Origin: Hanleya hanleyi
Lineage: Eukaryota; Mollusca; Polyplacophora; Lepidopleurida; Hanleyidae
DNA: 64,000 bases
Assembly (NCBI GenBank): GCA_036873755.1
Contig: JAVTVY010025154.1
Span: 50,397 to 114,396, forward strand
Direction of reading: 5' to 3'
The translations under genes and the position numbers were made by a program. This document shows positions 1 to 11,497 of the stretch, piece after piece; within the stretch, counting starts at the first letter, position 1, and the number at the start of each line of letters is the position of its first letter. The notes beneath the pieces were generated by a model. It worked only from the letters and a program-made list of their open reading frames with translations. It was not told the origin of the DNA and did not search any database.

Positions 1-3000
1 TCAATCCACCGTCTCCATTCCACCGCTGAGGAAAAGGAGAAGGCTATCAAACCACCGTCTCAATCTGTCTCCGCTACCACTGAACAAAAATATAATATTC
101 AAACTACCGTCTTCATTCCACCGCTGAGGAAAAACTGCTTCTAAGCAAGGGAGACGATTCAAACCACCGTCTCCATTCTACCGCTGAGAAAAAGGAGGAG
201 GCTATCAAACCGCCGTCTCAATCTGCCGCTAAATAATAACACTATCCAAAGTGCCGTATGTACCGCTGAGCAAAAGTATAATATTCAAACTACCGTCTTC
301 ATTCCACCGCTGAGGAAAAACTGCTTCAAAGCAAGGGAGACGATTCAAACCACAGTCTCCATTCCACCACTGAGAAAAAGGAGGACGCTAAAAAACTGCC
401 GTATCAATCTGCCGCTAACTAATAATACTATCCAAAGTGCCGTATCTACCGCTGAGCAAAGGTATAATATTCAAACTACCGTCTCCATTCCACCGCTGAG
501 GAAAAGGAGAAGGCTATCAAACCGCCGTCTCAATCTGCCGCTAACTAATAATACTACCAAAGTGCCGTATCTACCGTTAAGCAAAAATATAATATTCAAA
601 CTACCGCCTTCATTCCACCCCTGAGGAAAAACTGCTTCAAAGCAAGGGAGACGATTCAAACCACCGTCTCCATTCCACCGCTGAGAAAAAGGAGGAGGCT
701 ATCAAACCGCTGTCTCAATCTGACGCTAAATAATAACACTATGCAAAGTGCCGTATGTACCGCTGAGCAAAAGTATAATATTCAAACTACCGTCTTCATT
801 CCACCGCTGAGAAAAACTGCTTCAAAGCAAGGGAGACGATTCAATCCACCATCTCCATTCCACCGCTGAGGAAAAGGAGAAGGCTATCAAACCACCGTCT
901 CAATCTGCCGCTAACTAATAATACTATCCAAAGTGGTGTATCTACCGCTGAGCAAAAATATAATATTCAAACTTACCGTCTTCATTCCACCGCTGAGGAA
1001 AAACTGCTTCAAACCAAGGGAGACGATTCAAACCACCGTCTCCATTCCACCGCTGAGAAAAAGGAGGAGGCTATCAAACCGCCGTCTCAATCTGCCGCTA
1101 AATAATAACACTATCCAAAGTGCCATATGTACCGCTGAGCAAAAGTATAATATTCAAACTACCGTCTTCATTCCACCGCTGAGGAAAAACTGCTTCAAAG
1201 CAAGGGAGACGATTCAAACCACCATCTCCATTCCACCGCTGAGAAAAAGGAGGCTATCAAACCGCCGTCTCAATCTGCCGCTGAATAATAACACTATCCA
1301 AAGTGCCGTATCTACCGCTGAGCAAAAGTATAATGTTCAAACCACCGTCTTCATTCCATCGCTGATGAAAAAGTGTGTCAAAGCAAGGGAGACTATTCAA
1401 TCCACCAGGTCCATTCCACCGCTCAGGAAAAGGAAAAGGCTATCAAACCACCGTCTCAATCTGTCGCTAAATAATATAATACTATCCAAAGTGCCGTATC
1501 TACCGCTGAGTAAAGGTATAATATTCAAACCACCGTCTCCATTCAGCCGCTGAGGAAAAGGAGAAGGCTATCAAACCGCCGTCTCAATCTGCCGCTAACT
1601 AATAATACTATCCAAAGTGCCGTATCTACCGCTGAGCAAAAATATAATATTCAAACTACCGTCTTCATTCCACCGCTGAGGAAAAACTGATTCAAAGCAA
1701 GGGAGACGATTCAAACCACCGTCTCCATTCCACCGCTGAGAAAAAGGAGGAGGCTATCAAACCGCCGTCTCAATCTACCGCTAAATAATAACACTATCCA
1801 AAGAGCCGTATGTACCGCTCAGCAAAAGTATAATATTCAAACTACCGTCTTCATTCCACCGCTGATGAAAAAGTGCTTAAAAGCAAGGGAGACTATTCAA
1901 TCCAGCAGCTCCATTCCACCGCTGAGGAAAAGGAGAAGGCTATCAAACCACCGTCTCAATCTGCCGCTAAATAATATACTATCCAAAGTGCCGTATCTAC
2001 CGCTGAGCAAAGGTATAATATTCAAACCACCGTCTTCATTCCACCGCTTAGGAAAAAGTGCTTCAAAGCAAGGGAGACTATTCAAACCACCGTCTCCATT
2101 CCACCGCTAAGGAAAAGGAGAAGGCCATCAAACCGCCGTCCCAATCTGACGCTAACTAATAATACTATCCAAAGTGCCGTATCTACCGCTGAGCAAAAAT
2201 ATAATATTCAAACTACCGTCTTCATTCCACCGCTGAGGAAAAACTGCTTGAAAGCAAGGGAGACGATTCAAACCACCGTCTCCATTCCACCGCTGAGAAA
2301 AACGAGGAGGCTATCAAACCGCCGTCTCAATCTACCGCTAAATAATAACACTATCCAAAGAGCCGTATGTACCGCTCAGCAAAAGTATAATATTCAAACT
2401 ACCCTCTTCATTCCACCGCTGAGGAAAAACTGCTTCAAAGCAAGGCAGACGATTCAATCCACCGTCTCCATTCCACCGCTGAGGAAAAGGAGAAGGCTAT
2501 CAAACCACCGTCTCAATCTGTCGCTAACTAATAATACTATCCAAAGTGCCGTATCTACCGCTGGGCAAAAATATAACATTCAAACTACCGTCTTCATTCC
2601 ACCACTGAGGAAAAACTGCTTCAAAGCAAGGGAGACGATTCAAACCACCGTCTCCATTCCACCGCTGAGAAAAAGGAGGAGGCTATCAAACCGCCGTCTC
2701 AATCTGCCGCTAAATAATAATACTATCCAAAGTGCCGTATCTACCGCTGAGCAAAAGTATAATATTCAAACTACCGTCTTCATTCCACCGCTGAGGAAAA
2801 ACTGCTTCAAAGCAAGGGAGACGATTCAAACCACCGTCTCCATTCCACCGCTGAGGAAAAGGAGAAGGCTATCAAACCACCGTCTCAATCTGCCGCTAAC
2901 TAATAATACTATCCAAAGTGGCGTATCTACCGCTGAGCAAAAATATAATATTCAAACTACCGTCTTCATTCCACCGCTGAGGAAAAACTGCTTCAAAGCA

Positions 3001-4222
3001 AGGGAGACGATTCAAACCACCGTCTCCATTCCACCGCTGAGGAAAAGGAGAAGGCTATCAAACCACCGTCTCAATCTGCCGCTAACTAATAATACTATCC
3101 AAAGTGCCGTATCTACCGCTGAGCAAAAGTATAATATTCAAACTACCGTCTTCATTCCACCGCTGAGGAAAAAGTGCTTCAAAGCAAGGGAGACGATTCA
3201 ATCCACCGTCTCCATTCCACCGCTGAGGAAAAGGAGAAGGCTATCAAACCACCGTCTCAATCTGCCGCTAACTAATAATACTATCCAAAGTGGCGTATCT
3301 ACCGCTGAGCAAAAATATAATATTCAAACTACCGTCTTCATTCCACCGCTGAGGAAAAACTGCTTCAAAGCAAGGGAGACGATTCAAACCACCGTCTCCA
3401 TTCCACCGCTGAGGAAAAGGAGAAGGCTATCAAACCACCGTCTCAATCTGCCGCTAACTAATAATACTATCCAAAGTGGCGTATCTACCGCTGAGCAAAA
3501 GTATAATATTCAAACTACCGTCTTCATTCCACCGCTGAGGAAAAACTGCTTCAAAGCAAGGAAGACGATTCAATCCACCGTCTCCATTCCACCGCTGAGG
3601 AAAAAGAGAAGGCTATCAAACCACCGTCTCAATCTGCCGCTAACTAATTAATACTATCCAAAGTGGGGTATCTACCGCTGAGCAAAAATATAATATTCAA
3701 ACTACCGTCTTCATTCCACCGCTGAGGAAAAACTGCTTCAAAGCAAGGGAGACTATTCAAACCACCGTCTCCATTCCAGCGCTGAGGAAAAGGAGAAGGC
3801 TATCAAACCACCGTCTCAATCTGCCGCTAAATAATATAATACTATCCAAAGTGCCGTATCTACATGTACCACTGAGCAAAGGTATAATATTCAAACTACC
3901 GTCTTCATTCCACCGCTGAGGAAAAAGTGATTCAAAGCAAGGGAGACTATTCAAACCACCGCCTCCATTCCAGCGCTGAGGAAAAGGAGAAGGCTATCAA
4001 ACCACCGTCTCAATCTGCCGCTAAATAATATAATACTATCCAAACTGCCGTATCTACATGTACCACTGAGCAAAGGTATAATATTCAAACTACCGTCTTC
4101 ATTGCACCGCTGAGGAAAAACTGCTTCAAAGCAAGGGAGACGATTCAAACCACCGTCTCCATTCCACCGCTGAGAAAAAGGAGGCTATCAAACCGCTGTC
4201 TCAATCTACCGCTAAAAAAAAA
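1..4222. repeat. 186-bp satellite array, higher-order tetramer
   Basis: Head-to-tail 186-bp units (period measured at 2815, 3001, 3187 and 3373), running in from beyond position 1. Each unit contains four diverged blocks of about 46, 41, 39 and 60 bp, each starting (A/G)CCGT(C/A)T and mostly containing a version of CCACCGCTGAGGAAAA. The unit is therefore a higher-order repeat of an older ~46-bp monomer. Because 186 is 3 x 62, long open frames (up to 467 codons at 2248-3651) appear on both strands. They are by-products and not genes. The array lies in the EEA1 intron after exon 24, or past the gene. Confidence 0.95.
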
Positions 4223-6062
4223 CTAGAGGTTCCGCTTTGACCCTTGAGTTGCCGCTCCGGCATGAAGCCTATGCTGGTTGTTTTTTTGGGCAAAAACATA
4301 CGTCTCCCCCAACCTCCCACCTTGCCTTGAATGGGCACATAATTTAAGGGAAAGTGCTATAAAATGAATGTAGCAATAAGTATCTTAAACAAAGCTGCGT
4401 ATCTAAAAATATTAATTACAAAGAAGCGATTTTCATTGTATATACATGTACAAGTAGATGAACGGTTGGACGGACATCGGACATGGATGAATGCATGCAC
4501 ACATACACTAAAACCTGATCAAATGCGGGGGCTATCCCAATGAAGCTTCCATCCAAGTTTGGTGAAATTCCATCCAATAGTTCTCAAGGTATCTTGCAGA
4601 CAAAGCCTGTATATACATGTACAAGCAGATGGACGGACGGACGGACACCGGACGAATGCAGGCACACACACCAAAACCTAGTCAAATGAGGGGGCTATCC
4701 TAATGAAGCTTCCATCCAAGTTTGGTGAAATTCTGTTCAGTAGTTCTCCAGATATCTTGCAGACAAGCCCTGTATATACATGTACAAGTAGACGGACGGA
4801 CGGACACCGGACATGGATGAATGCACGCACACACACCAAAACCTAATCAAATGAGGGGGCTATCCCACTATAGCTTCTATCCAAGGGGAGTGAGATTCCG
4901 TCCAGTAGTTCTCAAGATATCTTGCAGACAAGGCCTGTACATACATGTACAAGTAGATGGATGGACAGACGGACACCGGACACGGATGAATGCACGCACA
5001 TACACCAAAACCTAATCAAATGAGGGGGCTATCCCAATGAAGCTTCCATCCAAGTTTGGTGAAATTCTGTCCAGTAGTTCTCCAGATATCTTGCAGACAA
5101 GCCCTGTATATACATGTACAAGTAGATGGACGGACGGACAGACACCGGACATGGACGAATGCACGCACACACACCAAAACATAATCAAATGAGGGGGGCT
5201 ATCCCACTGAAGCTTCCATCCAAGTGTGGTGAAATTCCGTTCAGTAGTTCTCAAGATATCTTGCAGACAAGGCCTGTATATACATGTACAAGTAGATGGA
5301 CGGACGGACGGACACCGGACACGGATGAACGCATGCACACAAACCAAAACCTCGTCAAATGAGGGGGCTATCCCAATGAAGCTTTCATCCAAGTTTGGTG
5401 AAATTCCATCTAGTAGTTCTCCAGATATCTTGCAGACAAGCCCTGTATATACATGTATAAGTAGATGGACGGACGGACGGACACCGGACACGGATGAATG
5501 AACCCACATACACCAAAACCTAATCAAATGAGGGGGCTATCCCAATGAAGCTTCCATCCAAGTTTGGTGAAATTCCATCCAGTAGTTCTCCAGATATCTT
5601 GCAGACAAGCCCTGTATATACATGTACAAGTAGATGGACGGACGGATGGACACCGGACATGGATGAATGCACGCACACACACCAAAATCTAATCAAATGA
5701 GGGGGCTATCCCACTAAAGCTTCCATCCAAGTGGGGTGAAATTCCGTCCAGTAGTTCTCAAGATATCTTGCAGACAAGGCCTGTATATACATGTACAAGT
5801 AGATGGACGGACGGACGGACACCGGACACGGATGAATGCATGCACATACACCAAAACCTAATCAAATGAGGGGGCTATCCCAATGAAGCTTCCATCCAAG
5901 TTTGGTGAAATTCCATCCAGTAGTTCTCAAGATATCTTGCAGACAAGGCAAGGGGACGGACAGACATCCATCCAGACATCCAGACATCCAGACAGACGGA
6001 CAGACAGACAGACAGACAGCACAAACACTAGATGTCTCCCCCCAACATAGTTGGGGGAGACA
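4223..6062 (-). mobile_element. Helitron-like / pearl-like element inserted in the satellite
   Basis: This 1840-bp element interrupts the 186-bp satellite without loss of satellite sequence. The left flank ends in gctaaa and the right flank resumes with taataacac, which are contiguous in an intact unit. Insertion is thus between A and T with no target duplication. Read on the minus strand, the element opens with a terminal hairpin (stem GTCTCCCCCAAC) and ends in CTAG, as Helitrons do at the 3' end. The interior is nine or ten ~169-bp tandem units with (ACGG)n tracts, the layout of bivalve pearl/HINE elements. There is no coding capacity. The start lacks the usual TC. Confidence 0.7.
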
Positions 6063-6690
6063 TAATAACACTATCCAAAGTGCCGTATGTACCGCTGAGC
6101 AAAAGTGTAATATTCCAACTACCGTCTTCATTCCATCGCTGATGAAAAAGTGCTTCAAAGCAAGGGAGACTATTCAATCCACCAGCTCCATTCCACCGCT
6201 GAGGAAAAGGAGAAGGCTATGAAACCACCGTCTCAATCTGCCGCTATATAATAACACTATCCAAAGTGTCGTATGTACCGCTGAGCAAAAGTATAATATT
6301 CAAAATACCGTCTTCATTTCACCGCTGATGAAAAAGTAAGCAATCTATTTTCTTGATAAGCTTTATACAAATGATGACCTCCAAACAGCCGTCTCCAATC
6401 CTCCTCAGCTCATGAATCAAGTGGTCCCAAATAGCACACCATTAATTAAAGCAAGGGAGACTATTCAAACCACCGTCTGCATTCCACCGCTGAGGAAAAG
6501 GACAAGGCTATCAAACCGCCATCTCAAGCTCCCGCTAAATAATCATATTATTCCAAATTGCCGTATCTACCGCTGAGCAAAAGTATAATATTGAAACTAC
6601 CGTCTTCATTTCACCGCTGATGATACTTCAATCTACCGCTGTGAGGAAGTATTATACCAAGTGCCGTCTTCACTCCACCTCTTCAGAAAA
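6063..6690. repeat. Satellite array resumes and decays
   Basis: The 186-bp satellite continues after the Helitron-like insert, and its units become shorter and more diverged. A ~105-bp non-satellite stretch (about 6340-6445) interrupts it. The last recognisable CCGTCTTCA...CCACCTCTTCAG remnant is near 6690. Loss of homogeneity at an array edge is expected when unequal exchange no longer reaches it. Confidence 0.85.
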
Positions 6691-7031
6691 GTATGGTCCC
6701 AGAGATTTCTCGTGCTTCCTTACATGAAGTATCGACCGAGAACATGCATGTGTGCTCCAAGTGCATGTATGCTGTTCCTGAGCATAATCATTCTGGAGAT
6801 ATGGTGGTAACAAGAAAATGGAGATGATTGGACAGATGGAGGAACATGATGATGACAATAGCCAAAGGCCAAAATAAAAAAATAAATTTTGCCCTGTATT
6901 TCAAAACTGGAAGCTATGCCTTGTTGCATGGGAGTATGTTCTGTGGATAGTCTTTAGGTCAATATAATATTTCTGCCAATAGAGTATGGTATGTCAATTT
7001 GTCCTGGAAAAAAGTTCCACGAAGATCATAA
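6691..7031. other. Unique-looking intronic DNA
   Basis: AT-rich sequence between the satellite edge and the foldback element. I see no exon, repeat or motif that I can name. Confidence 0.5.
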
Positions 7032-8696
7032 GGGCTGTTCCAGATAAACATATGTACCCCCCCCAGGAAGGCACTTCTGTTAGCACCCACCCACCATCAT
7101 ATTTGATTTTTCAGTTTTTGTAACCACCCACAACAGCAGAAAAAGGATTCATAGACCCACCAATAACCTATAATTTTTCTCGAAGCTGGAGACCACCCAC
7201 CCACATTTTTTTTACGAGAAACCCTGAGGCCACCCACCCACATTTTTTTTATGAAAAGTTAAAACCTGAGACAACCCACCCACATTTTTTTAAAATGAAA
7301 ATCCCCAAGGTACCCACCAATAGAAGCAAGAGCACACCAACAGCTAAATGATGGGATTGCCCTGGCCACTGATAGTAAGTTTAATCATGGTGAAAGCAGA
7401 TATCATATTATAATTTAACATGAAGACCAGGCATTTTTTTATTTCTGGATTATCGAAGGTACTGCAGAATTTTTCCACTACGGAGGATGGGCCTGGCAAA
7501 AATGTTTCCCCTGGGCCAGTTTGCAAGATTAAGGTTGGAGAAAAAAAATTATGCATGTCAAGTTTTCATTCAAAACACACACATATAAGCATATTTCGAA
7601 ATTTGCACTACATTGTAGTTCAGACTGGATGAACAGATGCAAACTACATAAAAATATTATTGTTTCCAACTATCAAAGGGATACATCTGCTTCTGTAACA
7701 GTTCACAGCCAGTGTTCACCTCGAATTATTTAGGCCTACTAATGATGTTTTATTTTAAATATTTGATTATGATCTGTGTACATGAAATGTACAAAAGTTG
7801 TCTATTTTGAATCATTGATTAATAAAAAAACATTGGTTTAACTGGGTCTAGTTTAAAAAAAAAGTTGAGAAAACAACCACTTCCCATCAATTAATTTCAA
7901 TAAAACTGTCCATTAAAAGTATTTATTTTAAGTAAGTCATTCAGTAGTTAAATATTATAACTATCATCAATTATTGGTTTCATAAATTATAGTTTCAGTG
8001 AACATTCACCAAACTTTGCGATCATGTTCGTCATCTACACACGAGAAAATCTAATTGATGACTTGGGGGCCCAACCGTTCGGAAACCTGTCATCGGTACC
8101 ACAGTAGCTTGCATAAGCAAGCTTCTGAGGGTTCCCGACCTTCGGTCGTCGACGAAGGGAGATAACTCGTGATGACAGTGTCGCCACTCTCGTTAGTTTC
8201 GTTTTCTCCGGTGAGACGGGGACTTATCGTTACCTGCTTTCAGTGGACAGAGATTGCCGAAAAATCTCCATTCGTAGAGAATTCACTGCCACTTGACAAA
8301 GATCTTCGTAACGTGGTATTTCGTTGGATGAAATATCTTTGACATGGACGCCTGTCCAATGAAAAAACACGGTATTCAAATCACCTTTGTGTGGAGTCGC
8401 AGGGCGCCAGTTAACAACAACGACAACAGACGTTGGTCGCGAACTCGGGACAAGATTCGAGGATTAAAATTAGTTTATCTAGATACATAAATAATGAATA
8501 CTATATGCCTCAAAAGGATTTGAGGGCCCACACACAGAAGCATTTTACAAGTAATGAATCCAACCACCCAGAGAAGTGGTTTATTTCAAGATACACCCAC
8601 CTAGACCAGCAATATTTTTACGATGACACCCACCCACATATTTTTTTTTTCTTTGCCGTCCGGGGGGGGGTACATAATGTTTATCTGGAACAGCCC
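7032..8696. mobile_element. Foldback DNA transposon, PIF/Harbinger-like (TAA target)
   Basis: Near-perfect terminal inverted repeats of about 33 bp start GGGCTGTTCCAGATAAACAT and continue into a poly-C tract. They are flanked by the direct repeat TAA on both sides. A 3-bp TWA target is typical of PIF/Harbinger elements. Both ends carry CCACCCACA-T(n) subrepeats in the same orientation. The 1665-bp interior has no transposase frame, so this is a non-autonomous copy. The right end stops 25 bp short of the exon 24 donor. Confidence 0.8.
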
Positions 8697-8720
8697 TAAG
8701 AAGCAAACCATGTAATTTAC

Positions 8721-8843
8721 CTCTTTTAGACTGGTCTGTAGTTTGGCTAACGAGATTTTCGTTTTTTCAAGTGTGCTCTTCAAATTTTCAACTTCCTCTT
8801 CCAAATTCTTCTTCTCTTTCTCTGTAGTCTCAATAACTAGTCC
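8721..8843 (-). CDS. EEA1: EEA1 exon 24: last coding exon in the window
   Basis: A 123-bp, phase 0-0 exon of 41 residues: GLVIETTEKEKKNLEEEVEN, then LKSTLEKTKISLAKLQTSLK, then E. Donor GAG|GTAAAT lies only 25 bp from the end of a foldback transposon, which nearly abuts the splice site. No later exon is visible before position 1, so the downstream intron exceeds 8.7 kb or its next exon is hidden in satellite DNA. Confidence 0.93.
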
Positions 8844-9356
8844 CTGAAAAATTGATCTCCTACAGATTAAACAACTTGTCAACTAGTTTCATTATCAGTA
8901 GAAAGTAGAGATATATTTTTGGGAGGGAGGGGGGAGATTTCCTGCTTAGACTAGCCAATTACCTATGCAATACATGACTGATCAACCGTTTATTCGGCAG
9001 TTAGAGAGGGCACCTTAATCTGTTTAATTTTGACACCCATGTAAGTGGCCAATACAGGGACATCAGAAAAATATATTCAGACTTAAAATCACACTACTTA
9101 GAAATGGAATTTCAAAATGATTTATTCAAACGAAGGAAGGTCTAATGTTGAAACTTGGTAATAAAACAAAAATGGTTTTCTTCATTCAGTAGGGCTCACT
9201 ATCTTTAAGGTTCCCAGTTCCCAGTGAGGCATAAAAAACTGTCAATTTTCCTTTGATACCCAATACCTTTTTTCCAATCCCTCTATATATTAGTCCAAGT
9301 AGATGGATCAGCATTGGAGACACTATCTTTCATAAGCAAAAGAATAGCTTTTCTAC
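8844..9356. other. Intron 23, nothing notable
   Basis: AT-rich intron between exons 23 and 24, with a short poly-G tract (GGGAGGGAGGGGGGAG near 8920). No other feature is supported. Confidence 0.6.
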
Positions 9357-9485
9357 CTTCTCTTTGATGGTTCTCTCCAGTGATGCTGTATGTTTTTGGA
9401 GCTGACTTAGCTGGTCAGCCTGTCCTTTGAGACTCTCTCCCAGTTCACTGATCTTCTCTTTCTTTGTGGACAATTCTGTCTGTGT
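9357..9485 (-). CDS. EEA1: EEA1 exon 23: coiled coil
   Basis: A 129-bp, phase 0-0 exon of 43 residues: TQTELSTKKEKISELGESLK, then GQADQLSQLQKHTASLERTI, then KEK. Acceptor tttgcag|AC, donor AAG|GTAGAA. It matches the rod segment after the AAKTAQR block in human (HCSQLESHLKEYKEK) only loosely. Confidence 0.93.
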
Positions 9486-9674
9486 CTGCAAACAGAAGAC
9501 AGTATCATCTTTTACCACTTTTATTTATTTATGAAGATATCAGGCCAGAGTAAATGTACAACTCTATTTCCAGTTCAACAAAGAACTAAGAAAATCTCTA
9601 AAGAAGAAAATATAGAAACTTGAGGGATATTTCCCAAAAAAGCTAAAAAAATTTTGCAGTATACATTCATTTAC

Positions 9675-9809
9675 CTGTTCTAGCTGCTGTTTGAGTTTAC
9701 CCAGTTCAGCTGACTTTTCCTCTGTAGCTGTCTGAGCCGTCTTGATGTGGTTCTCTAGGTCTGACCTCTGACTGTTCTTAGAGGCTTCTGATGCTACCAG
9801 TAACTCATT
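9675..9809 (-). CDS. EEA1: EEA1 exon 22: conserved coiled-coil block
   Basis: A 135-bp, phase 0-0 exon of 45 residues: NELLVASEASKNSQRSDLEN, then HIKTAQTATEEKSAELGKLK, then QQLEQ. Human has LLLSAEAAKTAQRADLQNHL followed by DTAQNALQDKQQELNK, a clear diagnostic match. The 5' part of the exon is duplicated about 140 bp upstream in the intron. Donor CAG|GTAAAT. Confidence 0.97.
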
Positions 9810-9885
9810 CTGTAAACAAACCATCCAGATTATAAATCTAACATGAAATCCTTTTACAGAAACCCCCCCCCCCCACCCGCTTCTC

Positions 9886-9948
9886 CACTCTCTCCAGGTC
9901 TGACCTGTGACTGTTCTTAGATGCTTCTGATGGTACCAGTAACTCACT
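9886..9948 (-). pseudogene. Decayed duplicate of the 5' part of EEA1 exon 22
   Basis: About 62 bp repeats the start of exon 22 at an offset of ~140 bp, together with ~50 bp of flanking intron. The acceptor ACAG survives and the frame reads SELLVPSEASKNSHRSDLE. It ends in a poly-C tract instead of the rest of the exon. A possible internal donor (CACAG|GTCAGA) would give a 44-nt exon that breaks the frame. It looks like an incomplete tandem duplication that is now a pseudo-exon. Confidence 0.8.
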
Positions 9949-10064
9949 CTGTGAACAAATCATCCTGATCATAAATTTTACATAAAATCCGTTTGCAGAG
10001 TGATCTCTTCCATAGGAAGCCGTGACAAGTCAGCACGAGATATTTAATTAAGCCACATACAAAC

Positions 10065-10295
10065 CTTGGTTGTTAATTCAGCTTCAACCTGTTGTAATTT
10101 CTGCTGAGAGTTGTTCAGTTTCTCACTTTTTTCATCCAGGGCTGTTTGCAGTTTCTTGCACTTGTCTTGAACAGTTTGTACTTGAACTTTGACCTCTGCC
10201 AGCTGTTTATGTAAGGTTTCTTCCTTAGATTTAGAGTCTGATGAAGATGACTGTAGTGACTGTTCGGCTGTACTGAGTTTTTGCTGAAGGGCCAC
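10065..10295 (-). CDS. EEA1: EEA1 exon 21: coiled coil, longest exon here
   Basis: A 231-bp, phase 0-0 exon of 77 residues (eleven heptads), starting VALQQKLSTAEQSLQSSSSD and ending QQKLQQVEAELTTK. A Ser-rich stretch near residues 15-22 interrupts the heptads. Human has SESHKQAQENLHDQVQEQKA in this part of the rod. Donor AAG|GTTTGT. Confidence 0.95.
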
Positions 10296-10377
10296 CTGAA
10301 AGGTCAAATATGACTTTCATAGTAGATAATTCACATGGGTGTCTTCTACACTATACATAGTGATCACCTCAGTGGGG

Positions 10378-10607
10378 GTAGGAGATTTGGTTTAATGTCA
10401 CACTCAAGGTTATTTCAGTCATATGATGACAGCCAGTTCGAATGGTGGGAGAAGCCGGAGTACCAAGTGAGAACCACCGTCCATCAGCAAGTAACTGTCA
10501 AACTTTCACACATTCACCAGCAGGGCTCAAACCTGTGCAGGTTTAGCGGTGTGAGGCTAGCGATCACCAGCGAGGCACCTTAGACCACTCGGCCACTGAG
10601 GCCCCGT
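10378..10607 (-). mobile_element. tRNA-Leu-derived SINE, copy 1
   Basis: On the minus strand the head reads GTGGCCGAGTGGTCTAAGG, the D-arm/box A of a tRNA-Leu. It is followed by a degraded box B (GGTTTGAGCCC), then a body with CTCC...CTCC around a GGAGTAC-like core. It shares its full length with the copy near 26000. Short open frames here are incidental. Confidence 0.85.
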
Positions 10608-10997
10608 CACCCAATAGTCCTCAGCTATTTGGTGGTGATCCCATTTTTTTGTTTTTTTTGTTGACAATTCTGACCAAAGAAAACAGTCACTACTGGAAAA
10701 AGTATCCACAAAAGCATATGCGAAATGAGATAATCCTGTATTGAAGGTGCTACCCTTCTAAAGTTTTTTTTTCATTTCCGTCAGATTAACACAGCTACCT
10801 TACCTCTTTACCAACACCTCCCATGTTATTTTGGACAAACGTGTTTCGCGATTTACCAATATCTACCAGAACGATCATAGTTGCAGATACCGACTCAAGT
10901 CGGTGAGAATGTATAATTACATTTTTTTTTAAAGAAATATAAGAAATAGCCTGGAAGATAAAAGATGGGTAAAAGAGATTTAGGAGTTGAAACTTAC

Positions 10998-11051
10998 ATT
11001 TTCTTGTTTCAGCTGATTGATTACGGTTTCTGTCCCCTCGCCAGCCTCAAT
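10998..11051 (-). CDS. EEA1: EEA1 exon 20: conserved short exon
   Basis: A 54-bp, phase 0-0 exon of 18 residues, IEAGEGTETVINQLKQEN, matching human IQAGEGETAVLNQLQEKN almost residue for residue. It is too short to stand out as an open frame. It was found by splice sites and similarity. Acceptor cctttcag|AT, donor AAT|GTAAGT. Confidence 0.96.
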
Positions 11052-11293
11052 CTGAAAGGTCAAGGTCACGAGATATTATTTCCACATAAACGATCTGAAT
11101 GGTCAACCTAATTAGATATTGAGGGGTTTAAAATCTATCAACATTGGTTCATAAGTAAATTTCATTACCTGGTAACAGCATTGATGCCTTTGAAGAGCTA
11201 CATTTGTCTCACATTATAAAATACTGGGATGAGCGGAATACACAATAGCCAATGAGACAGTTCGTCCTGATTTGCCTGGGAATACTTATGATA

Positions 11294-11470
11294 CAGTGAA
11301 ACAGGAGTAAACTGACCATGCTTGGGACCAGATTATAGTATCAGTTTTGACAGGCTTATGGTTTATCAAGGTTCAAAATATCTTAAATTTAAGTATTGTG
11401 AACCAAGATTATGTCAGTATTTAGACATTGATCAGTTTACACAGGTGTCGGTATTCACAGGTTTCACTGT
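11294..11470. mobile_element. Small MITE, CAGTGAAAC family, copy 1
   Basis: A ~177-bp element bounded by imperfect inverted repeats (CAGTGAAAC...CTGACC at left, complemented at right). It is the same family as the copy near 16250, sharing ACCATGCTTGGGAC and TTTATCAAGGTTCAA. No coding capacity. Confidence 0.75.
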
Positions 11471-11497
11471 TGGATGAGTAAGTGAGTTAGGGTTTAA

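Noticed and set aside
2248..3651. 467-codon open frame in the satellite, repeating every 62 residues
   Set aside because: The 186-bp unit is a multiple of three, so open frames arise on both strands. Composition and repetition follow the DNA repeat, and no domain is present.
5012..5527. 171-codon frame with Cys/Val/Ser-rich repeats
   Set aside because: A by-product of the ~169-bp tandem core of the Helitron-like element. Other frames and strands are open too.
1..8720. Search for the remaining EEA1 exons and FYVE domain (WxxD, RHHCR, RVC motifs)
   Set aside because: None of the FYVE signature motifs or further coiled-coil exons was found on the minus strand. They must lie outside the window.
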